A DNA stretch of 64,000 bases. It comes from Orientallactaga sibirica. Lineage: Eukaryota > Chordata > Mammalia > Rodentia > Dipodidae. The translations under genes and the position numbers were made by a program. The notes beneath the pieces are model-generated. The model had not been told where the DNA came from. It worked only from the letters and a program-made list of their open reading frames with translations, and did no database searches. This document shows positions 21,869 through 32,568 of this stretch, piece after piece. Positions within the stretch are counted from its first letter, which is position 1. The number at the start of each line of letters is the position of its first letter. The DNA is taken from the NCBI GenBank assembly GCA_036365145.1, contig JAEOAD010000024.1, forward strand, positions 15,204,501-15,268,500, given 5' to 3'.

Positions 21869-24680
21869 TTTTCTTTTATCTCCTTTTCCTTAAAGAATTA
21901 CCCTGCCCTGGGAACATGAAGAGAAGATGTGAATATGATTATCCGGACACCTGGCACAGGAACTAGATTGGCAAACTCAGCCCCCATCCAGTAAATCCTC
22001 CCAAAAGACGCCAGTCAGAGCACTTAGGTGGGTTTTCCCAATTCTGGGGACCCTCTTCCTGCTTTAGAGGAACTCTGCCTTCTTTCCTTCTCTTAAGCTC
22101 TGCAATATTAAATCTTTCTGGACTTCACCTCTTATGGTAGTGGATCTCATTCTTCAAATTTGTAAGGCAAGAACATGGAGCCTCCCGACTCACTGGGAGT
22201 TTTGTGTGACTGAGACTGTCTGACACCCTAACTCCAGGGTGAAAGTCCAACCAAGAGCCGTGAATGACTCTGTTGATCTCAAAGTCAGCCTAAAATGGCC
22301 ATATTCAGGTGGGCTAGCCAGTCAATCTTTATAAAGCATGTCTAAGTTAGATACCTGTACTGACAACTTCCTGATGAGGTAACCGAGGTCACTGATTGCT
22401 TATACAATGCAGAGCTGAGGCTCGATGTGCTACCAGCCCTGTTAACCATCCTTCCTCCAGAGGCAGGGCGAGTGTCTCCACCATTGTCTTTCTCCCTATC
22501 CATAGACCCTTTCCTTCTCTTATGTTTGTGGTGGGCTCTGCAGTGACTACAGTGACCTCTGGAAGCACAGGTACATTACACATTGCATTACACATTATTG
22601 CACATTACACTTGTGCTTTTGAAGTCCGAATCTTGGGGTTTCTTAATGTGAACCAAGATAACGAAAAAGCCAGGTCAGCGGTCATTTTGGCAATAAATAT
22701 CTGCCTCATTATATTGTGAGCTCTCTTTGTCTCTCTCTCTCTCTCTAATGAATTCTCTTCTCAGAGGGTTTTATGGGAAGCACGTGACAAGTCTGTTTTT
22801 GACTTAGCAAGGAAATCAAAGAGCTGGGCTTCTGCACCATGCAGGTGGCTGACTTATCATTTCCTATCTAGCTAAGCCACATCTGAGGGCTCTTTACTGT
22901 TACTTTATACAAAACAGGATTTTTCTTCTTGATCATTCTCAGTGTCAAAGCAAAACAAAACAAAACACAAATAGCCAAAGCTCTGAAAAGTCTCTGAGTT
23001 TTGTTGAGTTAAATTTGGTTTATTTCCATTTATAGTTCACAACCTGGCATCCAGGCATCCTAACACCATCCATGTCGTCCTCAAACCCGCCCCCTCCACA
23101 CCTTAATCTTAATGCCAATGAGGTTAGTAAGAGCCATGAACTTCCATACCTACGGTGCAAGTGTATTATGATAAGGAAATCAGGGTTTTCTATGTATTTC
23201 TCTGAAGCATCTCACTGGATGACTGTACAGTTGTAGCTATAGGTCTATTTAGAAGACATGTCAAGAGGTACAGAGCTCTTGACTCACAAAAACAGGTCAT
23301 GCCTTAATAACCCTGAATGCCACTCTTCTAATAACACCCAAGAGAGCAATTCAGGGTGGAGATCTTTTGTATACAAATGCTATAAAATTTTACACACTGG
23401 CTACCGCTGCACTCAGCAGTTCTGTCTTAAAAACAAACATGAATGATTTAAGTTCCCCTCTCAAACTTTTATGGTGCTCATTTTTAAAAGAAATGGTGAT
23501 GGATGGGAATTTTTCTCCAACCCAATTCAAAGCACCTATGTTGGCTGGGAATCAATGGCTTTTAGGTTTATGGGCCATTTTAAAACCTCAACAGACACAT
23601 TCAAATGTATGATAAGTAAGCCTTGTAAACAAAAGGCAGCAAGCTGATGAGCTCTTGAGCAATTTATCTTTCCCCAAAGAGCAGAACAAATCAAGAAGAA
23701 TGCCTTGGAATATTGCTCACATTTCAGTCCTTTCCCCCCTCCTTTCTTTCTTTTTTAAGAAAGGAGGAACAAATTATCAATGCTGCACTAACAATAAATA
23801 TAAGCAAACCGAGTAGCTACTTAATATTCCCAAAATATAATCTATCACTGGTTGGCTCAGTTCAATTCCTTTAGCAAACTACATTGTTTGGTTGCTTAAT
23901 TTAAAAAGTCATGGCTTGTTCAATGTGTAGAAGTAACAATTTAAACTAGTCTAGATTTCCTGATTTTCCCATTCAAATACTACTATAGCCACTGGTTTTA
24001 ACTTAGAAACAACAATAACGACCAAACATACAATTAAAAACTACTTTCCACATATCCAAAAATACCTTTTAGCTCTGTTACAGAAATACGAAGAATTTGA
24101 AAGATGCCATGACTCTGTAATGTAATTTATGAATGTTTATTATATTTTGGTTTCACATAGTGTGAGATGTGATTACAAGGCAATGGAATGATTTTGTGTA
24201 TGCGGCATGAGAAACCAGGTTTGTTACTTCATATTTTGATAGTTTGACATGATTACTATATAAAATAGGTGTTAGTTGCCAATTCAGTGGAGCCATCTCT
24301 CCAGCTCCCAAGAAAGTTTGCTTTTTCAAGAGATAGTAATAATGTGAAAGAATATAAGGTTATGTGCCTACCTAGCATTTGCATTCCTCCATTGGCCCAT
24401 GTACACTTCGAATGTCTATCCTAATTCTTTGTTCGGATGAAACCTCTCAGGAGGAAAGTCCTGATGATCATGAGTACATCCTTAGTCATTCAAAATATTA
24501 GCTTTATATAATATAATATAATATAATATGTATTTATAAATATATAATATATTTGTGCTCTTTAACTTGGTTCCTCATCTTTCATGGTATCCTTTTGGAG
24601 ATCTTTTGCTTTGCTGGACATTTGATGTGTTTGGCACACAGATGTCTCTCAGATTAAGATGGGATTAAATATTATAATTC
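21869..24680. other. mostly unique DNA, possible conserved non-coding stretch
   Basis: About 2.8 kb, largely unmasked by any repeat I know. A MIR-like patch lies near 22340-22450 (CCTGATGAGGTAACCGAGGTC). 22725-22745 is a short CT run. No exon is recognised; frames of 60-107 codons have no domains. A 20 bp DIP-head remnant (AGCCATCTCTCCAGCTCCC) sits at 24292-24310. 24508-24552 is TAATA-rich. Confidence 0.4.
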
Positions 24681-24689
24681 TAAATTGCC

Positions 24690-24926
24690 TTTTTTTGGAC
24701 AGAGTCAAAGAAAGAGACACAGAGAGAGAGACAGAAAATGGGCATTCCAGCAGCCTCTCAGCCACTGTGAAAGAACTCCAGACACATGCGCCCCCATGTG
24801 GGCAAGTGCGGCATTACATCCTTGCATCACTTTGCGTCTGGCTAAACGTGGCACCTGGAGAATCGAACTGGCATTCTTTGGCTTTGAAGGCAGGTGCCTT
24901 AACTGCTAAGTCATCTCTCCAGCCCC
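24690..24926 (-). mobile_element. DIP-like SINE, antisense, long variant
   Basis: AGTCAAAGAAAGAGACACAG, CAGCAGCCTCTCAGCCACTG, the long-variant segment TGTGGGCAAGTGCGGCATTAC with GCATCACTTTGCGTCTGGC, then head complement GCTAAGTCATCTCTCCAGCCC. TAAATTGC repeats on both sides (24681 and 24927). Confidence 0.9.
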
Positions 24927-24934
24927 TAAATTGC

Positions 24935-25355
24935 ATTTTAAGTGCCTAACTTACTGAACTGAACATCATTGTTTAGCCTGGCCCATCATAAAGGTTCTCA
25001 GAATATTTGTATTATCTTGCCTTCGTTAGGCCACGATCATCTAAAAGAAAGCTTATATGATCAAACAAAATTGAGCAACGTGTAGTTTCTTGAATGCCAT
25101 CCAGAAGTGAAAAAACATATTATCTTGGCATACTTTTGTATTATCTTAATGTTAAAAATCAGTGAATGTACGAGCAGTGTAGGTTAGGGACTATCTGTAT
25201 AAGTTCATTGTAAGGCAAATATTTCCTTTTCCTTTTCCTTATGGGAACATGGTCTGATGGACAAGGGGCAACCTGGGAAGGAGAGACAAGAGAAGGGAGA
25301 AAAAAGGAGAAGATGAAATCTAAGAAAGGTGTTCATGGTTATCACTCCTCATTGT
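24935..25355. other. unique DNA
   Basis: No recognised element. A purine-rich patch lies at 25270-25320. Confidence 0.35.
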
Positions 25356-25368
25356 ACCCACACATTTC

Positions 25369-25407
25369 TTTTTTAAAAAATATTTTATTTTTTTAATTAA
25401 TTTATTT

Positions 25408-25451
<44 letters not shown>

Positions 25452-25592
25452 GAGAGAATGTGGCACCAGGGCCTCCAGCCACTGCAAACAAACTCCAGAC
25501 ATGTGCACCCCCTTGTGCATCTGGCTTAGGTGGGTCCTGGGGAATAGAACCATGGTCCTTAGGCTTTGCAGGCAAAGCCATTTCCCCAGCCC
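25369..25592 (-). mobile_element. DIP-like SINE, antisense
   Basis: ATTTTATTTTTTTAATTAATT, GA run at 25414-25460, AGGGCCTCCAGCCACTGC, and a shortened head complement CAAAGCCATTTCCCCAGCCC. The flanks CACACATTTCT and CTACAAATTTCT are a likely imperfect duplication. Confidence 0.9.
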
Positions 25593-25619
25593 TACCTACA
25601 AATTTCTAATAAGGTTGTT

Positions 25620-26095
25620 TTTTTTTTTTTTTGGTTGGGCGATAGTAGTAAAAATTGGTGGGGTCGTTTTTGTTCGCAGAGAACGTGTGATTCATGGACC
25701 AGGACGGAATGCACAGAGCTGAAATTCTATGACAAAATTTCTCAGTCCCCTTGGGAGGCGTTAATGGATGCTCTCTTTGTCTGTGCTGCGATCGCAAAAG
25801 GCCTGAGATGAGGTAATTGAGAGGAGCAAAATTGACTTTCTCATAGTTCCAGAGCCCTAGAGTCCAAGATCAAGAAGACACTTGCTGGTTCAGATACGTG
25901 ACAATGGCCGCATCTTCCTGGAGATGGGACTGTGTAGTGTCACGAGGCATGGGGCAGAAGAACAAGCTAATATTATCCAATATTTGAATGTTGGAAGAAA
26001 CATTCATACCATGACTAACAGCAAGAGGGACTCGCATGGCTCTATATTCAGTTCTTTCCCTGTTGCCATGAGAAAATACCATGATGACAGCAACT
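25620..26095. other. unclassified DNA, poly-T at 25617-25632
   Basis: TTTCCCTGTTGCCATGAGAAA near 26053 resembles an old rodent repeat (URR1-like) that is then interrupted by the GGAA tract and continues after it. Overlapping open frames here are not convincing genes. Confidence 0.35.
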
Positions 26096-26263
26096 CAAAG
26101 GAAGGAAGGAAGGAGGGAAGGAAGGAAGGAGGAAAGGGTAAAGGGAAAGGGAAGGGAAAGGAAAGGAAAGGAAAGGGGGAAGGAAGGAACAAGGGAGGGA
26201 GGATGGAAGGAAGGAAGGAAGGAAGGAAGGAAGGAAGGAAGGAAGGAAGGAAGGAAGGAAGGG
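26096..26263. repeat. (GGAA)n purine microsatellite
   Basis: About 168 bp of GGAA/GGGAAA repeats, all purines on the + strand apart from rare interruptions. It yields spurious Lys/Gly/Glu/Arg-rich frames on one strand and Phe/Pro/Ser/Leu-rich on the other. Such tracts can form triplex DNA and can gather ETS-factor sites (GGAA core). Confidence 0.95.
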
Positions 26264-26400
26264 AAAATTTAGTGAGGTTTATAGTTCCAGGACATGCAGT
26301 CCATCATGGTGGGAAAAGTGTGACAGCAGGGGCAGGAAGCAGCTGCTCACGTTGCATTTCAAGTCAGGAAGCAGAGAAAGAAATGCTGGTGCATGAAAAA
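26264..26400. repeat. old rodent repeat fragment
   Basis: GGTTTATAGTTCCAGGACATG and CCATCATGGTGGGAAAAGTG resemble the repeat at 7295-7572. Family tentative. Confidence 0.4.
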
Positions 26401-26412
26401 TGATGTTACTCT

Positions 26413-26629
26413 TTACAATTCTTTTTCTTTATTTATTTGAAAGAGGGGGGCAGATAGAGGGAGGGAGAGAGAGAGAGAGAATGGCTGTGGCAGGGCCTCC
26501 ACCCATTGCAAATGAACTCCAGATGTATGTGCCCCCTTGTGCATCTGGCTTACATGGGAATCAAACCTGGGCCCTTAGGCTTTTGCAGGCAAACGCCTTA
26601 AGTGCTAAGCCATCTCTCCAGCCTGAGTT
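26413..26629 (-). mobile_element. DIP-like SINE, antisense, perfect duplication
   Basis: TTTCTTTATTTATTTGAAAG, GGGCCTCCACCCATTGC, and head complement GTGCTAAGCCATCTCTCC. Target duplication ATGTTACTCTT at 26402-26412 and 26630-26640. Confidence 0.92.
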
Positions 26630-26640
26630 ATGTTACTCTT

Positions 26641-27390
26641 GATAGGCAGGTATACACCCTTTCCATAGTTTTTTTCCCTACTTGTAAAACCTTTATTAGG
26701 GAGAGAGTATTACAAAAAGTACATTCTGCAAGAAGACCGGCCTGTTCTCATCCTTTTAGTTTCACTTTTACACTCTACCTTTCTCTTGTAAATGAAAACT
26801 CTGAACTCTGTCTAAGCAGGGTTCCTTAGCTACCAATCAGAGGTGGAATCTGCCAATGGGAACACTGGCTGGAGACTAGGAGGAGGAAACAGAATGAAAG
26901 TAAGGTATTTATTCCCCAGGCCCTTACATATAGGGTGGAGGAAGACTTTGGGTTGGCTGAGTCATGGACCCAAATCTCAGGTACAGTCCAAACAGAGGTG
27001 AGAGGCTTGTGTTTGTATTAGAAATGTGTTTGTATCCTTAGCATGCTTTCCTCCTTGTCTAATGCAGTCTTGCAAGAAAGGTAGGTTTTATTAGATATTG
27101 TCCATTTATGCTTTTTCCATCTTTTGATTCTGCCCCACCAGCTTTGTCAGCCCGAAGATAGATACAGTGCCTCATCGTGACCAACCCTTTAACACTGCAT
27201 TTCCCCCGCAAGGTCCCCACATTCTAAGATCACCCTTCAAAGTAACTCACTTTTTAATTTCTTTCCAAATGATAGCATGTAAATGTGGCATAGACTTTCT
27301 TTTTTGGATTCTGGTTGATGCACTGAGAGTGGATTTCTAAAAGCTATTATGGAATCCATAGTAACATTTGTTCAGAATTAAAAATTATAA
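26641..27390. other. unique DNA
   Basis: No family or exon recognised. Confidence 0.35.
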
Positions 27391-27598
27391 GGGCTGGAGA
27401 GATTGCTCAGTGGTGAAGGCACCTGGCTGCAAAGCCTAAGAACCAGAGTTTGATTCCCCACTACCCATGTAAAACCAGGTGGCACATGGGTCTGGAGTTC
27501 ATTTGCAGTGGCGAGAGGCCCTGGAATGCCCTTTCTCTCTATATATAATACCTGCTTCGTTCTCTCTTTCAAGTAAGATATATATATATATATATTTT
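27391..27598 (+). mobile_element. DIP-like SINE, sense, TA-rich tail
   Basis: GGGCTGGAGAGATTGCTCAGTGG, B-box AGTTTGATTCCCC, GGGTCTGGAGTTCATTTGCAG. The CT-rich end grades into (TA)n at 27580-27595. Confidence 0.9.
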
Positions 27599-28180
27599 TT
27601 CTATACCTTAAAGTTAATTTAATTTGAAATGCAGACACTTGGAGGGTCAGGATGCCCAACAGAAGTTTGGGAAAAGTGAGAATTCCCTCCTTCTAATTAA
27701 CTTACTTGGTAAGCATTTTGTTAGTTTCTTTAATATCCCAGACCTTAAGCAAAAATTTCAAAGTTTAAGGGGATTACTACAACTTACATCTAACTTTACT
27801 CTTTATTGGGATAAGGTCTTAGATAACTAGAATTTATGCTTTTTATAATAGTTCCCAAGTATATAATAACCATTGAGATAGAGATAGTGAGAAAGACTAT
27901 TTGATATGGTTCTAATAAGTAGCATGAAAATAAAATGTACAAACACTGTGAAGATGTTATAGCTTTTGGTGGCTATATTAAATTATATAATGTAATTTTA
28001 TAGACTTCTTTATAAAATAACAATTTTTGAAACATAATTTTGATAGTGAACCACTGAATTTTCTCTAGGCAACTTCATTTTCATGAAAGGAAATAAAGTT
28101 GGTTGGTAATGAGATTAAACATTTTTAAATTCCAAAGGAAGAGTAAGTATAATTCACAGACATACTAATTTCCCTTTTAG
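27599..28180. other. unique AT-rich DNA
   Basis: No recognised element. Confidence 0.35.
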
Positions 28181-28184
28181 GCAT

Positions 28185-28227
28185 GTGCACACACACACAC
28201 ACGCATGCACACATGCACACACACACA
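28185..28227. repeat. (CA)n microsatellite, interrupted
   Basis: CACACA run with CGCATG and CATG interruptions. Confidence 0.93.
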
Positions 28228-30394
28228 GACATAACTTTCTAAGTTTTACTTTTTCCCTAATTTTATAGTAGTGATATTTTTGGCTCTCCCTGTAAAGATA
28301 TGAAACAGGGACATTCTTCTGCAATTATCAAATAAGTATAATGTAATAGTGATGCCAAGTCATAACATCTCATAATCATTCTATTTTTATTACCTAGATG
28401 TGCGTGTAAGAGGCATTTTATGAAATATTTTCATCCTGTAAATTATTTTTGCCTCTAAGACTCCCCACCCATTTTGTCAATGGCAGTTGTCCCTCTGGGA
28501 GGGGGGCGGAGACCACAGGGAACAAAGAGAGCATTGATCAGCCTTGAAGTTCAAACTAAGAAAATATTCCTAGCAAGAGAGTTGAGCTTTTTCCACAGTT
28601 AGTTTTATAAAATGCTGAAAAAGAAGAAAAGGAAAAGGAGAGGAGGAGGTAAGGAGAGAGAGAGAGGACATAGAGAAAGGGAAAATGAGAAAGGGAGAAA
28701 GAGAGAGAGAGAGAGAGAGAGGCAGAGAGGCAGAGAGATTGTTTAAATATCAAAAGCAAACACCAGAAATTGGTTTTTAAACAGTAAAAAGTAGACAGTG
28801 AGAGAGGAGCAGATCGGCACCAATGGTGTGTGTCCTGGCTTTTCCTTCGAGGCTAAAGCCTTTGGGCATGGGACAGCAAGTACTACTGAACGTGGCAGTC
28901 AAAGGCTATTAGAAAAATATCAAAGGGGAACTGCAGACTCTTACAAGAGTGAGACCCTGTTCTCGTCTGCCCTGGGCACTCTCTGGGAAGATAAGAAGTG
29001 CTCGGCTTACAGGGCACAGTTCAGGCTAGTGCTAATCAGAATGTGGCCCTCAGAAGGAAGGCTGTGGTCCATTTTGAAGATCTCCCAGCCCCAGAGAGAG
29101 AACTTCTGAAATGGAGAAAAGGCACCTAGAAGCTTTCATGGTGTCTTCATAGACTAGATTTCCATCTGTTGAATCACACAGTACATTTTCAAAATCTGGC
29201 ATTTGTTCTGTGTACCTCTTTGTCATTTTATTATTTTTTTTCCCTAGGCATTGCTTTTGTTCCATTTTGGAAATATATTGGTGTAATTAATTTGATAGTT
29301 AGTTTAAGAAGTTTTATCCTAGAGAATACACTACAAGTGGCCTGGGGAGGAGTCAAACTGAAGGTTACATGTCATGCTTCCCATTTCTCCTCCATCTCTC
29401 TGCCCACCCCTGTGTCTCACGTACCACAGAAGAGATCAGGGTTATATATGTTTAATCCATAGGAAAGAGAAAGTTCTGGATGTGGCATCCATGAGTCAGG
29501 GTTGTGTAAAGTTGACAGCCTAGGCCAACACTAGAGAAAGGAATTGGATGACAGTCCTATGAGTGTCAGGGACAGCCAAGATGGGGTGGAACCAGCACAG
29601 CCGCCCACAAGGTTGTTTGTTCCAGACTGCAGTCCCACAGGCCTGTCAATCTCCTACTGATCACATCACTGTAGCACACACGGAGGACCAATTATCCTTC
29701 CACCCCCGAGATTTCTGGGCCTGACCCCAGCATGCTTCTATCCCAGGAACTTTGACTCTTGAAAGACCCCCATAGATTCAAGAACCAAGTTGGGAATGTC
29801 TGTGAAGACTAGGACAGAAGATTCACTCCAGAATTACATCTGTCCCTCCAAGTCAAATTGTCACTCGTGATCCAGCAGTTTGGGAGCTTGGGCAAAATTA
29901 GATTAAATGTACAAAATAACGAAACAGCATTTTCTTTTACTACTGACTGGCAGGGCATAAATTATTGACCCTGCCATAGTCTCAATAAATTGTGACAATG
30001 AAAATCATGATTGGCATAGAGAATGCGGGTAGTAAAGTCTTGCTGAAATATTGAAGGGAGAGCTTAAGAACGATGCATTTCACAAACAGGCACCCAAGTG
30101 GAATTAAGAGATGATGGGACCTCGAGAGGCTCTCTCCCCTAGTGTGGAACAGCGCCAGCTCTGCTGCCATAAATTTTCGGTTAAACAGATGAATTGAGGA
30201 CGAATGTCATGGCTATGCTGACTCATAAAGTCCTGGTATATGGAAAGATGGGAAGTTCTGCATGTCATATGAATAAGTGTGTGTAGGACAGAGCAGATAG
30301 GGGCAATCTGCTTTTTAAGCTTAAACGGAGATGTCACTTTAGCAATCTGAAGCTGTCTTATAAGTATAACCTGTGACTTTTGGTGACATCCATC
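28228..30394. other. long unique stretch, purine-rich patch at 28615-28735
   Basis: The GA/GGA-rich patch explains the antisense Ser/Leu-rich frame at 28556-28759. The rest (28740-30394) has no repeat I recognise. The 103-codon frame at 28798-29109 and the 97-codon frame at 29169-29462 show no domain. This is one of the best candidates for conserved non-coding sequence. Confidence 0.4.
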
Positions 30395-30680
30395 AACTAA
30401 TGATTATTTTGTCAACTAACATTTACAGTAACTTAATAAGATTTCAGAGTGAAAGTGGACTCTGCCCACTCTTAAGGAGATTGCATTCCAGTGGGAAAAA
30501 CCAGCAGTGTCACGTGAGAGACCATGCTGTGATTATTGCCACAAGCAAGACAGCAGAGAGGCACAGAAGGACAGAGGGAACAAAGCAGCTTCATGTTTTC
30601 TAGGCCTGCTCAGGGAGGGCTTCGCTGAGAATGGAGTGATCTTATGGGCTGAGTTTTGTGTACCTGAGTTCACTATCGGT
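30395..30680 (+). repeat. old mammalian interspersed repeat
   Basis: CTTAAGGAGATTGCATTCCAG then TGGGAAAAACCAGCAGTG and CTCAGGGAGGGCTTCGCTGAG follow the order of an old mammal-wide repeat whose other fragments lie near 4745, 13128 and 58560. Name uncertain. Confidence 0.45.
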
Positions 30681-31079
30681 GGTTAATAGATTCCGGTAGA
30701 TCAGAGTGTCCTAAAACAACTAGTGGAGGCAAAACACACTATAAACTTTCCAGGGAAGCAGAGTTGACAGGCCTGAGACAGTTTTGCAGCTGATGCCCAA
30801 AGCCCCTGATGGGATGTCTTATAGGGCGGCTACTTCCTCCCAGTTAAAATGTTCTCTGCTGAAGAGAAGAGTAAGACACAGGAAGCTCATGAAATTTATA
30901 AGGCTCAGGGAGTTCAGAACACTACAAGATGGTATATAGCCCCTCCCCAGGATTCTAAAAGCAGTCAACAATTTCTGGAGAGAGAATTTTTTTTTTCCCA
31001 GTGGAGCTGCCTACAAATTGTCCCCCAGAATGCTGAGAATATAACTCCCTCCTTCTCCTCCTCCTTCTTACTATTATTA

Positions 31080-31335
31080 TTAACAACATATTATGTATGG
31101 GTACTTCATGTGTTGCTACCCTCTTTTCCCTTGTCTCTGCCTCCATTTCACTAAGGACCCTCCTCAGTGGGGTTGCAGGTATTCCCTATGGAGTTGGTGG
31201 GTTATGTGTTGTGGGAACAGCAGTCAGCTGTTTTTTGGCTGGAGGGAATGCCTCTGGGCATGATGTCTCAACCTGTGGCTCTTACAATCTTTCTACCCCC
31301 TCTTTTGCCAAATTCCCTGAGCTGTGGTGGGTGAG
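31080..31335 (+). mobile_element. possible L1 3' UTR-like fragment, part 1
   Basis: GGTTATGTGTTGTGGGAACAG, ATGATGTCTCAACCTGTGGC and AATTCCCTGAGCTGTGGTGG recall text in old rodent L1 3' regions. The strand assignment is weak. A B1 interrupts it, and it resumes at 31523. Confidence 0.4.
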
Positions 31336-31336
31336 G

Positions 31337-31522
31337 CTTTTTTTTTTTTTTTGTTGTTGTTGTTGTTATTGTTTTGTTTTATTTTTGAGGTAGGGTCTCA
31401 CTCTGACCCAGGCTGTCCTGGAATTAACTATGTAGTCTCAGGGTGGCCTCGAACTCACAGCAATCCTCCTACCTCTGCCTCCCGAGTGCTGGGATTAAAG
31501 GCGTGCACCACCATGCCTGGCA
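31337..31522 (-). mobile_element. B1 SINE, antisense
   Basis: T/TTG-rich tail complement, AGGTAGGGTCTCACTCTG, and CACCACCATGCCTGGC end. The flanking text GTGGTGGGTG and GCAGTGGGTG suggests a target duplication. Confidence 0.9.
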
Positions 31523-31870
31523 GTGGGTGTGTTTTAAGTCTACTTCAGTGATGAGCTCTTAGGAGCCTCTGGATCTCTGCTTTGGCAGGTGTTGAGTATC
31601 CTCAGGGTCTGTCTCCTTCACCCTGGCACTGGTTATCAGGTTCAGCATGGAAGCAGCAAAGAGTATATCTTTCAGGAGTGATGCAGTTGCCTTTGAGTCA
31701 CTATGCTCCTGTAAGTAACCCCTCCCCCATGCCCCTCTAAGTATGCCTGATAGACACACTGGCTTGCTGTGCTACTCTGGGGTAGATTTCTTGGGTCTGC
31801 CATCCGTGTCCTATCTGGGGTTAATAGATGTGTGTTTGCATCTCTCTATGAGTGGGAGCTGCAAGGCCAA
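31523..31870 (+). mobile_element. possible L1 3' UTR-like fragment, part 2
   Basis: AAGTCTACTTCAGTGATGAG, GGCAGGTGTTGAGTATCC and GTCTGTCTCCTTCACCCTGG continue the L1-like text after the B1. Confidence 0.42.
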
Positions 31871-32179
31871 ATAATCACACTGGATTTCATTTTAGAAATA
31901 CTGTTTTAAAGTGATCAGTAGAGTGGAGAGGGATAAGATAGTAGAAGACAAATTAATGTAGGACCAGCTTGCAGAAGACACAGTGAGAGATAATAGCTGT
32001 AATCTTCTGGAGTCTACATCAGATTCTCTCAGATCTCATTAGGGAAAAAGAGATCACACGTATGTTTCATGGGGAAGAAATAGCCCTACTTTCCCTTAGA
32101 GAGAGAGAGTTCCTGATCTGAGAAGGTACTTTATTTCTTTGGTCTCCAGCAAGATGGTCTTTATTGGAATGCCTGCTAC
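31871..32179. other. unique DNA
   Basis: No recognised element. Confidence 0.3.
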
Positions 32180-32568
32180 TGTGGTTTCCTTTGTAAAAGT
32201 GTTTTGGGTGTTGGGTGATTTGACTGTGAAATGTTCCTGATAGACTCATGTGTTTGAACACTTACTCTCTGACTGGTGATGCTGTTTGGGAAGGTTATGA
32301 AACCTTTGAGATGTGGAGGCTTGCCTGAGGACATGTGCACACGGGCGGGGGGGGGGATTGGGCCTTGAAGCTTTATAGCCCGGCCCTACCTAATGTTCTC
32401 CCCCCTCTCTACTTCCTCCCTGCTAACATCATCATCTTCCTGCCTCTGCTCTTTCTTTCCCTGCCAGGGAGGACTCTACCCCCTGGAACTATAAACCTAA
32501 AGACCTCTCTTTCCCCAAGTTGCTTTTGGTCAGATATTTTGTCCCAGAAAGATAAAGTTACTGATACA
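32180..32568 (+). mobile_element. solo LTR, MaLR-like
   Basis: Starts near TGTGGTTTCCTTTG and ends AAGTTACTGATACA. Contains GGAACTATAAACCTAAAG near the 3' end, like other MaLR LTRs. No retroviral internal region follows. Boundaries are approximate and no clear 5 bp duplication is seen. Confidence 0.5.

Noticed and set aside
25882..26403. 173-codon Lys/Gly/Glu/Arg-rich frame
   Set aside because: Explained by the GGAA microsatellite, which lacks stop codons.
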